Source: Phycisphaeraceae bacterium
GTDB lineage: Bacteria > Planctomycetota > Phycisphaerae > Phycisphaerales > Phycisphaeraceae
Length of the DNA: 45,334 bases
NCBI GenBank assembly: GCA_029260655.1
Contig: JAJDCU010000077.1
Coordinates: forward strand, 1 to 45,334
Direction of reading: 5' to 3'
Shown: positions 24,550 through 33,240 of the stretch, piece after piece
Layout: the number at the start of each line of letters is the position of its first letter
Position numbering within the stretch: the stretch's first letter is position 1
Made by a program: the position numbers and the translations under genes
Notes under the pieces: model-generated
Database searches by the model: none
Seen by the model: the letters and a program-made list of their open reading frames with translations, nothing else
Told to the model about the DNA's origin: nothing

Positions 24550-25288
24550 GCCTTCGCCTTACACAGAGCTCCGCACCGGCCATCAGCAGGGCTATCGTCG
24601 AGGGCTCCGGCACTGTGAAGATGCGGGCCTGATCGATCCCCAGTTCGGCGTGCAGGTCGAAGGTAACGGAGTTCAGGTCGAAGGCGATGGTCGCCGAATC
24701 GGTGCCGGGCAGTGTCTCGAAGCCCCGGGTCGTACTGCCCGTGGGATACGTAACTGCGGGGAGTCCAACTGGGAATCCGTCACTGCCATCAAGGTAAGGC
24801 GGGTGCAGCGCCATGCCCACGATGATTTCACCTGGATCAAATGTCACACCACCGGCAAGCGAGATGATGCCGCCGGCCGGATCGAAGTGAACGATATAAG
24901 TATGAACAAACAATCCTGGGGGAAGGACATCCAGTGGCCCGGCCGGAAACTGAATACCCGGCCCAAAGGCGTCCACGAACAAGGGCCCCGCCAGAAACTT
25001 GCTGCCTTCATCAATGATGCGGATCTCGGTGGAGCTTTCAAAAGCTCCCGACACGAGGGACGGCGGTGGCGCGACCTCCACCATGGCTCCTGATGTGGCC
25101 AGGATGTCGGCTTGCGCCTGACCAGCCAACATGAATGTCAACACGCAGAGAAGACCCCAACGCATGCGGTGTCTCGTGGCAGCACTTGAAGCCTTGAGCA
25201 GCTCTTTCAATCGATCAGTCGAACGGTGAGTAATCTGCGCAGTCAAAATCACGACAGTCCCGGTGTACAACGCACGTAAATCATGCAT
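24545..25288 (-). CDS. PEP-CTERM protein with extended N-terminus
   Basis: A 247-residue exported protein with PEP-CTERM tail VPEPSTIALLMAGAELCVRRRR. The best ribosome site, GAGGAGG eight bases before ATG 25288, gives about 41 residues (MHDLRALYTGTVVILTAQIT...) ahead of the canonical signal peptide MRWGLLCVLTFMLAGQAQA. A start at 25165 would give a normal signal peptide but has no good Shine-Dalgarno. The body (~60-220) is beta-rich, with no recognised domain; it contains FDPGEIIVGMALHPPYLDGSDGF. Its TGA stop lies at the edge of the ychF relic, so the 3' end may be a recombination junction. Confidence 0.78.
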   Translation of the reverse strand: MHDLRALYTGTVVILTAQITHRSTDRLKELLKASSAATRHRMRWGLLCVLTFMLAGQAQADILATSGAMVEVAPPPSLVSGAFESSTEIRIIDEGSKFLAGPLFVDAFGPGIQFPAGPLDVLPPGLFVHTYIVHFDPAGGIISLAGGVTFDPGEIIVGMALHPPYLDGSDGFPVGLPAVTYPTGSTTRGFETLPGTDSATIAFDLNSVTFDLHAELGIDQARIFTVPEPSTIALLMAGAELCVRRRR

Positions 25289-25306
25289 GTTCCCGCCCTC
25301 CTCTTG

Positions 25307-25338
25307 TGAAATGAAACGCACTTGAAATGAAACGCACC
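25307..25338. repeat. Tandem 16-bp repeat in the leader of the PEP-CTERM gene
   Basis: tgaaatgaaacgcact is followed directly by tgaaatgaaacgcacc (25307-25322, 25323-25338). Adjoining it is the palindrome ACCGGC-TG-GCCGGT at 25336-25349. Both lie between the candidate promoter and the start codon at 25288. Confidence 0.85.
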
Positions 25339-25357
25339 GGCTGGCCGGTATTTCGGC

Positions 25358-25386
25358 ATTTTACTTAGTGTTAGGCCCAAATACAA
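25358..25386 (-). promoter_or_regulatory. Promoter of the PEP-CTERM gene at 24545
   Basis: Minus strand: -35 TTGTAT (25381-25386), 17-base spacer, -10 TAAAAT (25358-25363), 70 bases upstream of ATG 25288. Confidence 0.55.
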
Positions 25387-25533
25387 CACTTTTTTGGATG
25401 GCTGGCGTAAAGGAATCGCGCCCTTGCGTATCGACCCACGATAAACGGCCGTCGCTACCAACCACGGCTCATATTTGCAATTAGATAGGTCGCTCAGCCC
25501 CCCGAATAAAGGTACAATGACCCCCTGAGAAAG

Positions 25534-25550
25534 CAGGCCTGTGAGGCCTG
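25534..25550 (+). other. Leader hairpin upstream of gyrA
   Basis: CAGGCCT-GTG-AGGCCTG forms a perfect 7-bp stem 31 bases before the gyrA start. A TACAAT -10-like hexamer lies at 25513-25518, so the hairpin would sit near the mRNA 5' end. No U-tract and no riboswitch resemblance. Confidence 0.45.
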
Positions 25551-25581
25551 AAAAGCCCGCTAATCAGGACCGATTTGACCC

Positions 25582-28230
25582 ATGAGCGACGAACCCCAAG
25601 AGCCGACGAATCCTAACCCGGATGAGCAACCTGAAATGGCCCCCCAGGCTGCCGGCCGTGTGGTGGACCATCCGATCGAACAGGAGCTGGGCGAGAGCTA
25701 TCTCACCTATGCGATGAGCACGATCGTGGACCGGGCGTTGCCTGACGTGCGGGACGGACTCAAGCCATCGCAGCGGCGGATCCTGGTGGCGATGAATGAT
25801 TTGAACCTCACCCCTGGCCGAAAGCACAGCAAGTGTGCCGGCATCGTGGGTGAGACGATGAAGAAGTACCACCCCCACGGCGACGGGGCGATCTACCCGA
25901 CGCTGGTGAACCTGGCGCAGGAGTGGAAGACCCGGGCGCTCTTGATCGACAAGCAGGGCAACTTCGGGTCGATCGACCCGGACCCCCCCGCCGCGATGCG
26001 TTACACCGAGGCCCGGCTTCACCGCCACGCGGTCGAGTTGCTCGAAGATCTCAAGCTGGACACGGTGGACTGGCAGCCGAACTTTGATGAGCAGTACAAC
26101 GAGCCGAAGGTCCTGCCGGCGAAGCTGCCGAACCTGCTGATCAACGGCTCGACGGGGATCGCGGTGGGGATGGCCAGCTCGATGCCGCCGCACAACCTCG
26201 GAGAGATCTGCGATGCGATCATCGCCCTGATCGACAACCCCGAAATCACCCTGCGTGAGTTGATGGGAATTGTACAGGGCCCGGACTTCCCCACCGGTGG
26301 GACCATCTGCGGCAAGGTCGGGATCGCCCAAGCCTACGCCAAGGGGCGCGGCAGGGTGACCGTGCGTGCGAAGGTCCACCACGAGCAGACCAAGAAGGGC
26401 CGGGACCTGCTGGTGGTCACCCAGATCCCCTACCAGGTCTCCAAGAACGCCGGGATCGTGGACAAGATCGTCACGCTGCGTAAGGCCGACCGGATCACCG
26501 ACATCTCGGACATCGTCGACGAGTCGTCAGGCCGAGGCGGGATGCGAGTCGTCATCACCTTGAAACGTGGCGCGGACCCGACGGTCGTCGAGAACCAGCT
26601 CTACCAGATGACGCCGCTGCAATCGACGTTCAGCATCATCAACATCGCACTGGTCAAGGGCCAGCCCCGGACGCTGGGCTTGAAGGAACTGATCCGCCTC
26701 TATGTCGACCACCGGATCGAGGTCATCCGCCGACGCACCGCCTACCGCCTGCGCCACGCTCAGCAAGAGGCGCACCGGATCGAAGGCTTGATCTACGCGG
26801 TCTGTGATATCGACGAGGTCATCAAGTTGATCCGATCGAGCCGGACGCGTGACGAGGCGATCCAGCGTCTGACCGAGCGTGGGTTCCGCATCCCGGCGGA
26901 CCACCCGTCTGCGCCGCAGATCCCCGACCGGTTCCTCAAGGCTTCGGCCCAGGGCGACGTCTACCTCAGCCGCGTTCAGGCCGAGGCCATCGGCAGGCTG
27001 CAACTGATCCAGTTGGTTGGGCTGGAGATCGAAACGCTGGTGAACAACTACGCCAAGCTGCTTAGCCAGATCGAGGAGTATGAATCGATCCTCGCCGATC
27101 AGCAGCGCGTCTTGGATATCATCAAGGAAGACACCGCCGAACTGAAGCAGAAATTCGACGACCCGCGGCGGACCGAGATCCAGGCCGGTGAGGTCGGCGA
27201 GCTGGACCTGGCGGCGCTGACCCCGGTCGAGCAGGTAGTGGTGACGATAACACACGCCGGGTACGTCAAGCGGCTGCCGGTCGAGGAATACCGGGTACAG
27301 GGCCGAGGCGGCAAGGGCGTGATCGGCGCTCGCAGTAAGGACGACGACTTCACCGAGCAGGTTTTTGTGGCGTCGACCCACGACGACCTGTTGTGCTTCA
27401 CAGACAGCGGGCGGGTCTTCAAGATCAAGGTCTACGAGATCCCCGAAGCGCCTCGGACCACCCGCGGCCGGGCGATCGTGAACCTGATCGAGCTTAAGAA
27501 CGGCGAGCGGATCTGTGAGTTCATGCCGATCTCCGACTTCGAGAAGGGCGAGCACTTCCTGATGTTCGCCACCGCGCAGGGCCTGGTGAAGCGCACCGCC
27601 CTGAAGGACTACCGCAACGTCAACCGCTCAGGGATCATCGCGGTGAACCTCCGCGACGGCGACTCGCTGATCGGCGTGACCTGGACCGCGGGGAACGACC
27701 ACATGCTGCTGGGCACGCGCGACGGGATGTCGATCCGGTTCGACGAGAATGACGCCCGTGTGATGGGCCGAAACGCCAGCGGTGTCAAGGGCATCACGCT
27801 CAGCGTAGACGACCGGGTGGTTGGGATGATGAAGATCCTTGACGGTCAGGAGTCCGACCTGCTGACTGTCTGCGAGAACGGCTACGGCAAGCGTACGGCG
27901 ACGACCGAGTACCTGGTCAAGAGTGAGGACGGCACGACCCGTCCCCAGGGCCGAGGCGGCAAGGGGCGACGCGACATCGTCACCAGCGCCCGCAACGGCA
28001 AGGTCGTGAGCCTGCAGCGCGTGATCCCGGAGGACGACCTGATGCTGATCACGTCTAACGGGATGATCGTTCGGATCAACGCCGGGTCGGTCAGCAGGAT
28101 AGGGCGCAACACCCAGGGGGTACGTGTGATCTCGGTCCGCGAGGAAGACAAGCTCGTGGCGGTGGCTCGGATCGCCGAGTCTGAGGCCGACAATACCGCC
28201 GCGAACGACGGCGGCGGGCAAAAGCCGTAG
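25582..28230 (+). CDS. gyrA: DNA gyrase subunit A
   Basis: An 882-residue type IIA topoisomerase A subunit. Winged-helix domain with catalytic Tyr141 ([10 protein letters not shown]), [21 protein letters not shown] quinolone-determining region, tower and coiled-coil domain, and a C-terminal beta-pinwheel with a GyrA-box-like [14 protein letters not shown] that marks gyrase rather than ParC. A second QGRGGKG copy lies in a later blade ([15 protein letters not shown]) within a short insertion. At the positions of E. coli Ser83 and Asp87 the protein has Gly102 and Pro106. A ~30-residue acidic N-terminal extension precedes the conserved part. gyrB is not adjacent. Confidence 0.95.
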   Translation: MSDEPQEPTNPNPDEQPEMAPQAAGRVVDHPIEQELGESYLTYAMSTIVDRALPDVRDGLKPSQRRILVAMNDLNLTPGRKHSKCAGIVGETMKKYHPHGDGAIYPTLVNLAQEWKTRALLIDKQGNFGSIDPDPPAAMRYTEARLHRHAVELLEDLKLDTVDWQPNFDEQYNEPKVLPAKLPNLLINGSTGIAVGMASSMPPHNLGEICDAIIALIDNPEITLRELMGIVQGPDFPTGGTICGKVGIAQAYAKGRGRVTVRAKVHHEQTKKGRDLLVVTQIPYQVSKNAGIVDKIVTLRKADRITDISDIVDESSGRGGMRVVITLKRGADPTVVENQLYQMTPLQSTFSIINIALVKGQPRTLGLKELIRLYVDHRIEVIRRRTAYRLRHAQQEAHRIEGLIYAVCDIDEVIKLIRSSRTRDEAIQRLTERGFRIPADHPSAPQIPDRFLKASAQGDVYLSRVQAEAIGRLQLIQLVGLEIETLVNNYAKLLSQIEEYESILADQQRVLDIIKEDTAELKQKFDDPRRTEIQAGEVGELDLAALTPVEQVVVTITHAGYVKRLPVEEYRVQGRGGKGVIGARSKDDDFTEQVFVASTHDDLLCFTDSGRVFKIKVYEIPEAPRTTRGRAIVNLIELKNGERICEFMPISDFEKGEHFLMFATAQGLVKRTALKDYRNVNRSGIIAVNLRDGDSLIGVTWTAGNDHMLLGTRDGMSIRFDENDARVMGRNASGVKGITLSVDDRVVGMMKILDGQESDLLTVCENGYGKRTATTEYLVKSEDGTTRPQGRGGKGRRDIVTSARNGKVVSLQRVIPEDDLMLITSNGMIVRINAGSVSRIGRNTQGVRVISVREEDKLVAVARIAESEADNTAANDGGGQKP

Positions 28231-28432
28231 CGCACCGCGGCGGGCTCGCGGGTGTGTGGATCGGGCGGGACACCGGTGACGCCATGCGGCTACGGGCCGT
28301 CCACAGCGACAGAAAAGCCCGGCCATACGATCAGGCATAAGCCCGATTGAACTTTCCCCGCCCGGGGTGCGTATCAGTAAGGAATCAACCGAGAGTCCTA
28401 GCCGCCACGGCAAACACGCACAGGGACAGGCC

Positions 28433-28771
28433 ATGCCGATTGATAAATGGTCAGACCGGATATGGGTGGTCAACCTTCAGGACGATCCTGTCTTCACCGA
28501 GGACATGGAGTTCCTGGCAGACCAGGCGGTGAGCCCGGACCCGATGCCCGACCTGATCCTGGACCTCTCCGGGATCGACCACCTCGGTAGCTCGAACCTC
28601 TCAGCCATGCTGCGTCTTCGCAAATCGGTGATCGACCGTCAGACCCGGCTGCGCCTGACCGCGCCCCCAGACCCCGTTTGGGCGGTGCTGTTGACGACCG
28701 GGCTGGACAAGGTCTTCGAGTTCTCACACGACACACCGACCGCGCTGGCCGAGTTGCAGATCCGTCGGTGA
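28433..28771 (+). CDS. STAS-domain anti-sigma factor antagonist
   Basis: A 112-residue single STAS domain. The core DLILDLSGIDHLGSSNLSAML carries Ser53-Ser54 at the regulatory phosphorylation site of SpoIIAA/RsbV proteins (family pattern DLS...DSSGL). Such proteins bind anti-sigma kinases when dephosphorylated, and a SpoIIE-type phosphatase is encoded at 11875. AGGGACAGG precedes ATG 28433; the upstream in-frame start at 28367 adds 22 unconserved residues. No kinase (RsbW-type) gene lies in the window. Confidence 0.82.
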   Translation: MPIDKWSDRIWVVNLQDDPVFTEDMEFLADQAVSPDPMPDLILDLSGIDHLGSSNLSAMLRLRKSVIDRQTRLRLTAPPDPVWAVLLTTGLDKVFEFSHDTPTALAELQIRR

Positions 28772-28811
28772 CTCGGTGCGGCGGCGGGCTGTGTGTGTGA
28801 TGAACCGTGTC

Positions 28812-30197
28812 TTAATGAACTTCGTGGTCGTATCGGCGCTGGTCGTAGATATCCAGGCGGTCGCGTTGCTGCAGGGCGATGCGTACCGTTGGGCTATCAT
28901 CGGCGTCGGCGTCTTCAGGTGCTAACTCAGCGGCGAGGGCTCGGCCGGCTTCGATCGCCTTGTCGGACTGCGCGTTGAGGTCCGTCTGGGCCTGGATCAG
29001 TTGATCCAAACGGTCTGTGTACACCCCCGCGTTCTGGGGGGTCAGGCGTTGGGTGCTTTCGGCCAACATACGGGTGGTATGGGCCAACCCACCCAAGAAC
29101 ATCGCGTGGCTGGTTGTGATGTGTGCCTGCTCGACGTAGGCGGCCAGCAGTTGGAAGCGGACAGCCTGCCTGTCGGACTGATCGCTGGCGAGCGCCATCG
29201 CCTGCTCCAGCGCACCGATGGCCTTACTGGCTCTTTTGCCGGCCTCTGTCATCCGACGTTGGACGGCCTGCTCGTGGACCTCGATGATCTGTGCGAACTC
29301 CTGGGACATCGTCTCGGCGGCCTGAGCGCTGACGTCGGCGGCGGTGGTGGATTCGTCACGGAGATGCGCGGCGCGGGCGCGGGTGTCCTTCACCTGGCTG
29401 TTAAGCTCGGCAAGCAACTGGTCGGTCAGAGCGAGTTGTGACTGGATCAACTCAAGGCGGTTGGACCGATCGGTGATAATGACCTGCTCCCGCTCGGCCG
29501 CCGCCGATTCGATCGCGGCCTGGCGCTGAAGCTCGGTCGCCTGGTCCTGCAGGTCGTACTTGCGTTCGCCTTGGGCCACGAACGATTGGTCCTGCAGCGC
29601 CTGGGCCTTGGCGTAGCCCTCATCGGCGCGGGCCTTGAATCGGGCCATCTGCTGGTGGACATTTTCCAACTCATCACGCAGGGCCTGGGCCTCGGCGGTC
29701 TGGCTCTTGTGCCTGGCTGTCTGGCGGTCGATTTCTTCCTGGAGTTTTTCCAGGGTGGTTTGCTCCTGGGGCTGAAGCGCCTCGGAGCGTGACGATGCGC
29801 CCTCGAACGCGCCAAGGTAGCCCAGCAGGGTGCTGGAACGCCCAGCTAGGACGGCGTTCTCGCTGGCGGCTTCCCGTCCGGCGTACCGGGCGGCGGAGAT
29901 GTCGATATCCGCGCTGACCCGCAGGGCCTGGAACTTCTGCGCCGGGGCGTCGAGCTTCATCACCTCGTTGAGATCGTCGAACACGGCGTCCATCGACGAC
30001 TGACGGTAGGCCTGAAGCCCCGGCCCCTCACCCTTGCTCGAAGACAGGACGTATCCGCTGTTGGCTTGGGCGAGCTTGGCCAGTGCCGCATCAAGGTGGC
30101 GCTGCGCCTTGGCCTGTTGGGAGGCCTGACTGTCGCAGCTAAGCTGGGTCATCGCGATGACAGCGAGCACCACCCACATCGTAAACTTCTTCCGCAC
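28812..30197 (-). CDS. Coiled-coil lipoprotein
   Basis: A 461-residue lipoprotein with signal MRKKFTMWVVLAVIAMTQLSC (lipobox QLSC). The mature protein is almost entirely helical: long heptad-like stretches rich in Ala, Gln, Glu and Arg run from ~145 to 300 (LEKLQEEIDRQTARHKSQTAEAQ...), and further helices continue to ~430, ending in an Asp-rich tail. No catalytic motif. The frame starts with GTG at 30197 after AAAGGATGACCC; an internal ATG at 30179 would drop the basic n-region. It may form an envelope scaffold. Confidence 0.72.
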   Translation of the reverse strand: MRKKFTMWVVLAVIAMTQLSCDSQASQQAKAQRHLDAALAKLAQANSGYVLSSSKGEGPGLQAYRQSSMDAVFDDLNEVMKLDAPAQKFQALRVSADIDISAARYAGREAASENAVLAGRSSTLLGYLGAFEGASSRSEALQPQEQTTLEKLQEEIDRQTARHKSQTAEAQALRDELENVHQQMARFKARADEGYAKAQALQDQSFVAQGERKYDLQDQATELQRQAAIESAAAEREQVIITDRSNRLELIQSQLALTDQLLAELNSQVKDTRARAAHLRDESTTAADVSAQAAETMSQEFAQIIEVHEQAVQRRMTEAGKRASKAIGALEQAMALASDQSDRQAVRFQLLAAYVEQAHITTSHAMFLGGLAHTTRMLAESTQRLTPQNAGVYTDRLDQLIQAQTDLNAQSDKAIEAGRALAAELAPEDADADDSPTVRIALQQRDRLDIYDQRRYDHEVH

Positions 30198-30294
30198 GGG
30201 TCATCCTTTCGGTTGACGCCCGGTTGCCGGTAGCCCGGCTTGGGGGCGTTGCATAGCTGGTCGGTCACACGCCGGTATGAGCCCGGCGGTTGGG

Positions 30295-31500
30295 TCATGG
30301 CGTATCCTGCGCCGCATCGGATTCAGGCGGCGAGGGAGGCGGTTGAGCCGGCGTGTAGTTGATGCCGTACTCCGGCGCGGGGCTCCAGAACCCCTCAAGC
30401 ACATCGGCGTATTGTTGGAAGCGTTCATCGTCCTCACTGACGAACTGGGCCCGCCAGCCCGAGGTGTCCGGGTGAGGGGTGGCGGCGACTTCTCTGGCAA
30501 GGCCGTATTGAAGCAGCAGAGACCTGCGCGGGGTGTCACGGTCGATCATCTTGCCGACCTGGTTTTCGTATCGTGTAAGGACGTAGAAGTTCGTGTACAA
30601 GGTGGCGTCGCTGTTGGGCTGAAGCCGTAACAGGTGCAACCCGTCCTGCGATCCGTTGCTGTGACATGCGGTAGCGGCGCAGTAATTCAGGACGTAACGC
30701 TGGTGTATCTGTGAGCGGAAAGCCTTCAGGGCCGGGGAGTCTTGCCGGATCACCACCTCGCCGTACAACTCGCGCGCCTGCAGATCGAACAGGATGCCCA
30801 ATTGCTCATGTCCCGGCAAGCGTCTGAAGGCTTTGCGGTCTTTGTTCAGACGGTCGTCGCTGGCGTATTTCTCGAACAGTTTATCGATGGTCTCGGCCGG
30901 TACGGTGATACGCGGCTGAACATCCAGGTCGACCTCGTAGACCCGTATGAGGGCGATCTGCTCTTCGGTGAGCCGAAGGTCCTCGTCCCCGTCGGTGATC
31001 TGGTCGGTCGTCGCTGTGGCCGAGGGCCTGGCGGAGTGTCTTGCGTCGGGCGGATCGGTCTGGGCCTGCTGCTGGGCCAATCGGCCGGAGACGACGATCG
31101 CCAGTGCCTTGACTTTTTTGCTCTCGGGGAAGCTCTGCTCAATCGATTGGAGTTCGGACAGCGCCAGGTCGTACCACTTTTTCTCGTACATCGTGTAGGC
31201 CAGGCGGTACCGCCCGTCCAGGTCGCCGTCGTCCAGCTTCGAGCGCATCTCACGGTACTGCTCGCGGGGCTCGGCCTTGATCTCAACGCTCTGGATCGAT
31301 CGGCGTGGGATCGGGGTCTTGATCCCCGAGATCAAGAGTGTGACCGTTGCTTCATCCTGGCTGACCAGTTCGCCGGTGAGTACCCGGCCGTCGGCGGTCG
31401 TGACAACCGCCTCGCGCGCCCAAGCCCGATCCGCCGTCGCCGCGGTCAACACCAAGACACAAGCCAGGGTCAAGCACGTGCCAAGATAAGATGCACGCAT
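30295..31500 (-). CDS. Exported hypothetical protein with Sm-like N-terminal domain and CX4CH motif
   Basis: A 401-residue exported protein: signal peptide (MRASYLGTCLTLACVLVLTAATADRAWA), a ~45-residue Sm/SH3-like beta segment common in planctomycete proteins (VVTTADGRVLTGELVSQDEATVTLLI), a TPR-like helical stretch (YRLAYTMYEKKWYDLALSELQSIEQSFPESKKV), a low-complexity linker, then a C-terminal domain with NYCAATACHSNG (Cys274, Cys279, His280), a CX4CH pattern that could bind c-type haem non-canonically. GGAGG lies seven bases before ATG 31500 and four before an adjacent ATG at 31503. Function unknown. Confidence 0.68.
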   Translation of the reverse strand: MRASYLGTCLTLACVLVLTAATADRAWAREAVVTTADGRVLTGELVSQDEATVTLLISGIKTPIPRRSIQSVEIKAEPREQYREMRSKLDDGDLDGRYRLAYTMYEKKWYDLALSELQSIEQSFPESKKVKALAIVVSGRLAQQQAQTDPPDARHSARPSATATTDQITDGDEDLRLTEEQIALIRVYEVDLDVQPRITVPAETIDKLFEKYASDDRLNKDRKAFRRLPGHEQLGILFDLQARELYGEVVIRQDSPALKAFRSQIHQRYVLNYCAATACHSNGSQDGLHLLRLQPNSDATLYTNFYVLTRYENQVGKMIDRDTPRRSLLLQYGLAREVAATPHPDTSGWRAQFVSEDDERFQQYADVLEGFWSPAPEYGINYTPAQPPPSPPESDAAQDTP

Positions 31501-31627
31501 CATCAAGCCTCCGAAATTAAGGTCACGGGCACGATCCGCGGCCATCCGCTTGCCTGCCCAGTTTAGCGCCACCAGTATATGCCATCAGGACTTAAGCGAA
31601 AACCGGACAAGCCGGCTCCAACCGGGC

Positions 31628-32056
31628 TTAAGATTTCTGGTCCAGCAGGTCCTGGGCCATCGTGATCAGCCGCTCCAGCCGTACGGGCTTGAGGATGTAG
31701 CCGTCGACACCAAGGGTCTCGGCGTACTGCTGGTGGCGTCGCCCCTCGTTGGCGGTGACCATGATGACGATCGGGGGAGTCTCCAGCCGCTTGATCTTCT
31801 CCAGCACCAGGAACCCCGAGCGTTTGGGCAGCATCATGTCGAGGATAACCAGCTCCGGCGGCTCGGATTCACAGATGCGGACCGCCGAGTTCCCGTCGCC
31901 ACAGTATTGGGTCAGGGCCCCCTCGGCCTGGAGGGCGTGATCGATCGCTGCGCGGACCTCCGGGTCGTCGTCGACGATCAGGACCTTGCGTGACGTCAGC
32001 CGCATTTCTTCGGATTCATCGGTCATCGGGTTCATCTTAGGTGTCTCATCATTCAT
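31628..32056 (-). CDS. Single-domain response regulator
   Basis: A 142-residue CheY-like protein made only of a receiver domain (~22-140): acidic pair Asp30/Asp31 in VLIVDDDPEV, phospho-acceptor Asp73 in VILDMMLPKRSG, Thr101 in VMVTAN and Lys123 in YILKPVR. No output domain, so it must act through protein contacts. No histidine kinase is in the window. Three in-frame ATGs (32056, 32035, 32026) precede the conserved core; none has a strong Shine-Dalgarno, and the first is given here. Confidence 0.85.
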   Translation of the reverse strand: MNDETPKMNPMTDESEEMRLTSRKVLIVDDDPEVRAAIDHALQAEGALTQYCGDGNSAVRICESEPPELVILDMMLPKRSGFLVLEKIKRLETPPIVIMVTANEGRRHQQYAETLGVDGYILKPVRLERLITMAQDLLDQKS

Positions 32057-32206
32057 CTTAGCTGCTTGTTCCGAGGGTTTCTTGGGCCGGTGTTTTCTGC
32101 GGGGTGCCGCAGCCGCATGGGTGTGCCTACGAGGGCGTCAGGGGTTTTCGGCCGAGGCGCACGGGCGTTTGGTTGTCCTGTCCGGTTCAGGGATGCCGGC
32201 AGGGGG

Positions 32207-33226
32207 TCAGGCCGGGAGGGCCGGGGCCGGCTGCATTAGCCGGTCAAGCTGCGCCTGGTCCATCCAGGGCAGGTCTTCGAGGTTGCGACGCAGGGCCTTG
32301 GGCATGGGCTTGCCCTGGCGTTCGTGCCTGGGCCGGCTCTTCCATCGGCGGTGCATCCACAGGTACTGCTGGGGCCTAAGCCGCACCATCGTCTCGATCG
32401 CGCGGGCGTACCGGGCGGTCACATAATACAACGGGTCATGCCTGCCCTGCCAGTCGTCCGGGCGGATCACGTCCGCGACCCCCAATTCGTAGCGGAATCC
32501 GGGCCCGACACGGTGAGCGTACCCGCAGACGATCGGGACCTCCTCACGGATCGCCAGGAGCCCGATCGACTTGTACGAACTCGCCAGCCGCCCGAAGAAC
32601 GGGACAAACAGCCCCTTGTCCCCGGCGTTCTGGTCGGCGATAAAGCCCAACGCCCCGCCTCGCTTGAGCACGCCGAGCATCCGGTCGGTCGCGTCCCACT
32701 TGGTGATGATCCGCATCCCCTGTTGCTGGCGGATGCCCATAAGCCAATCGTTGATCAGCCGGTTGTCGATCGGGCGGGCGATGGCGTCGATCTCGTAGCC
32801 GATGACCGCCAGCAGGTAGCCCAGGACCTCCCAGTTACCCAGATGGCCGGTAAGGAGGATCACGGGCTTGCGGGCGTTGAGCAGGTCCAGCGCGGGCCCG
32901 AGGCTGGCGATCGTCGTCCGTGTGGGCCAGGAATCCTTGCTGATCACCCGCGGGGTGTGGCAGACCTCGATCGCCAACTGGACGAAGTGCTCAAACGAAC
33001 CGCGGCAGACCCGCTCGACCTTCTGCCGGGGCCAATCCGGGAACGAAAGCGAGATGCTGTGGCAGGCACGCTCGCGGTGGCGCTTGTCCCAGGCAAACAT
33101 GGCCCGTCCGATGGCGGCGGCGGAGCGCAGGTTCGTGTCAACGCCGAACATCGTCAGCCCCATCGCCGCCAGGCGTGCGGCGAGGTATTGGGACCAGGTG
33201 ACAATCGGGCTTTGGTTTTGCGCCAT
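32207..33226 (-). CDS. LpxL/HtrB-type lysophospholipid or lipid A acyltransferase
   Basis: A 339-residue member of the LpxL acyltransferase family, which adds secondary acyl chains to lipid A or related lipids at the inner membrane. Motifs: catalytic HX4E in LLTGHLGNWE, AIARPIDNRLIN, FIADQNAGDKGLFVPFFG (acceptor region), and the C-terminal YLWMHRRWKSRP. The N-terminus has only weak hydrophobicity (LAARLAAMGLTMFG). It suggests that this lineage makes acylated LPS-like lipids. It lies 14 bases downstream of the membrane coiled-coil gene (33241-34578), so the two are probably co-transcribed. Confidence 0.85.
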   Translation of the reverse strand: MAQNQSPIVTWSQYLAARLAAMGLTMFGVDTNLRSAAAIGRAMFAWDKRHRERACHSISLSFPDWPRQKVERVCRGSFEHFVQLAIEVCHTPRVISKDSWPTRTTIASLGPALDLLNARKPVILLTGHLGNWEVLGYLLAVIGYEIDAIARPIDNRLINDWLMGIRQQQGMRIITKWDATDRMLGVLKRGGALGFIADQNAGDKGLFVPFFGRLASSYKSIGLLAIREEVPIVCGYAHRVGPGFRYELGVADVIRPDDWQGRHDPLYYVTARYARAIETMVRLRPQQYLWMHRRWKSRPRHERQGKPMPKALRRNLEDLPWMDQAQLDRLMQPAPALPA

Positions 33227-33240
33227 CGGGGCAGGCCGCT

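Noticed and set aside
26527-27555. 342-codon open frame antisense to gyrA
   Set aside because: Same codon-bias effect; its translation is rich in Asp/Leu/Val/Arg without any domain pattern.
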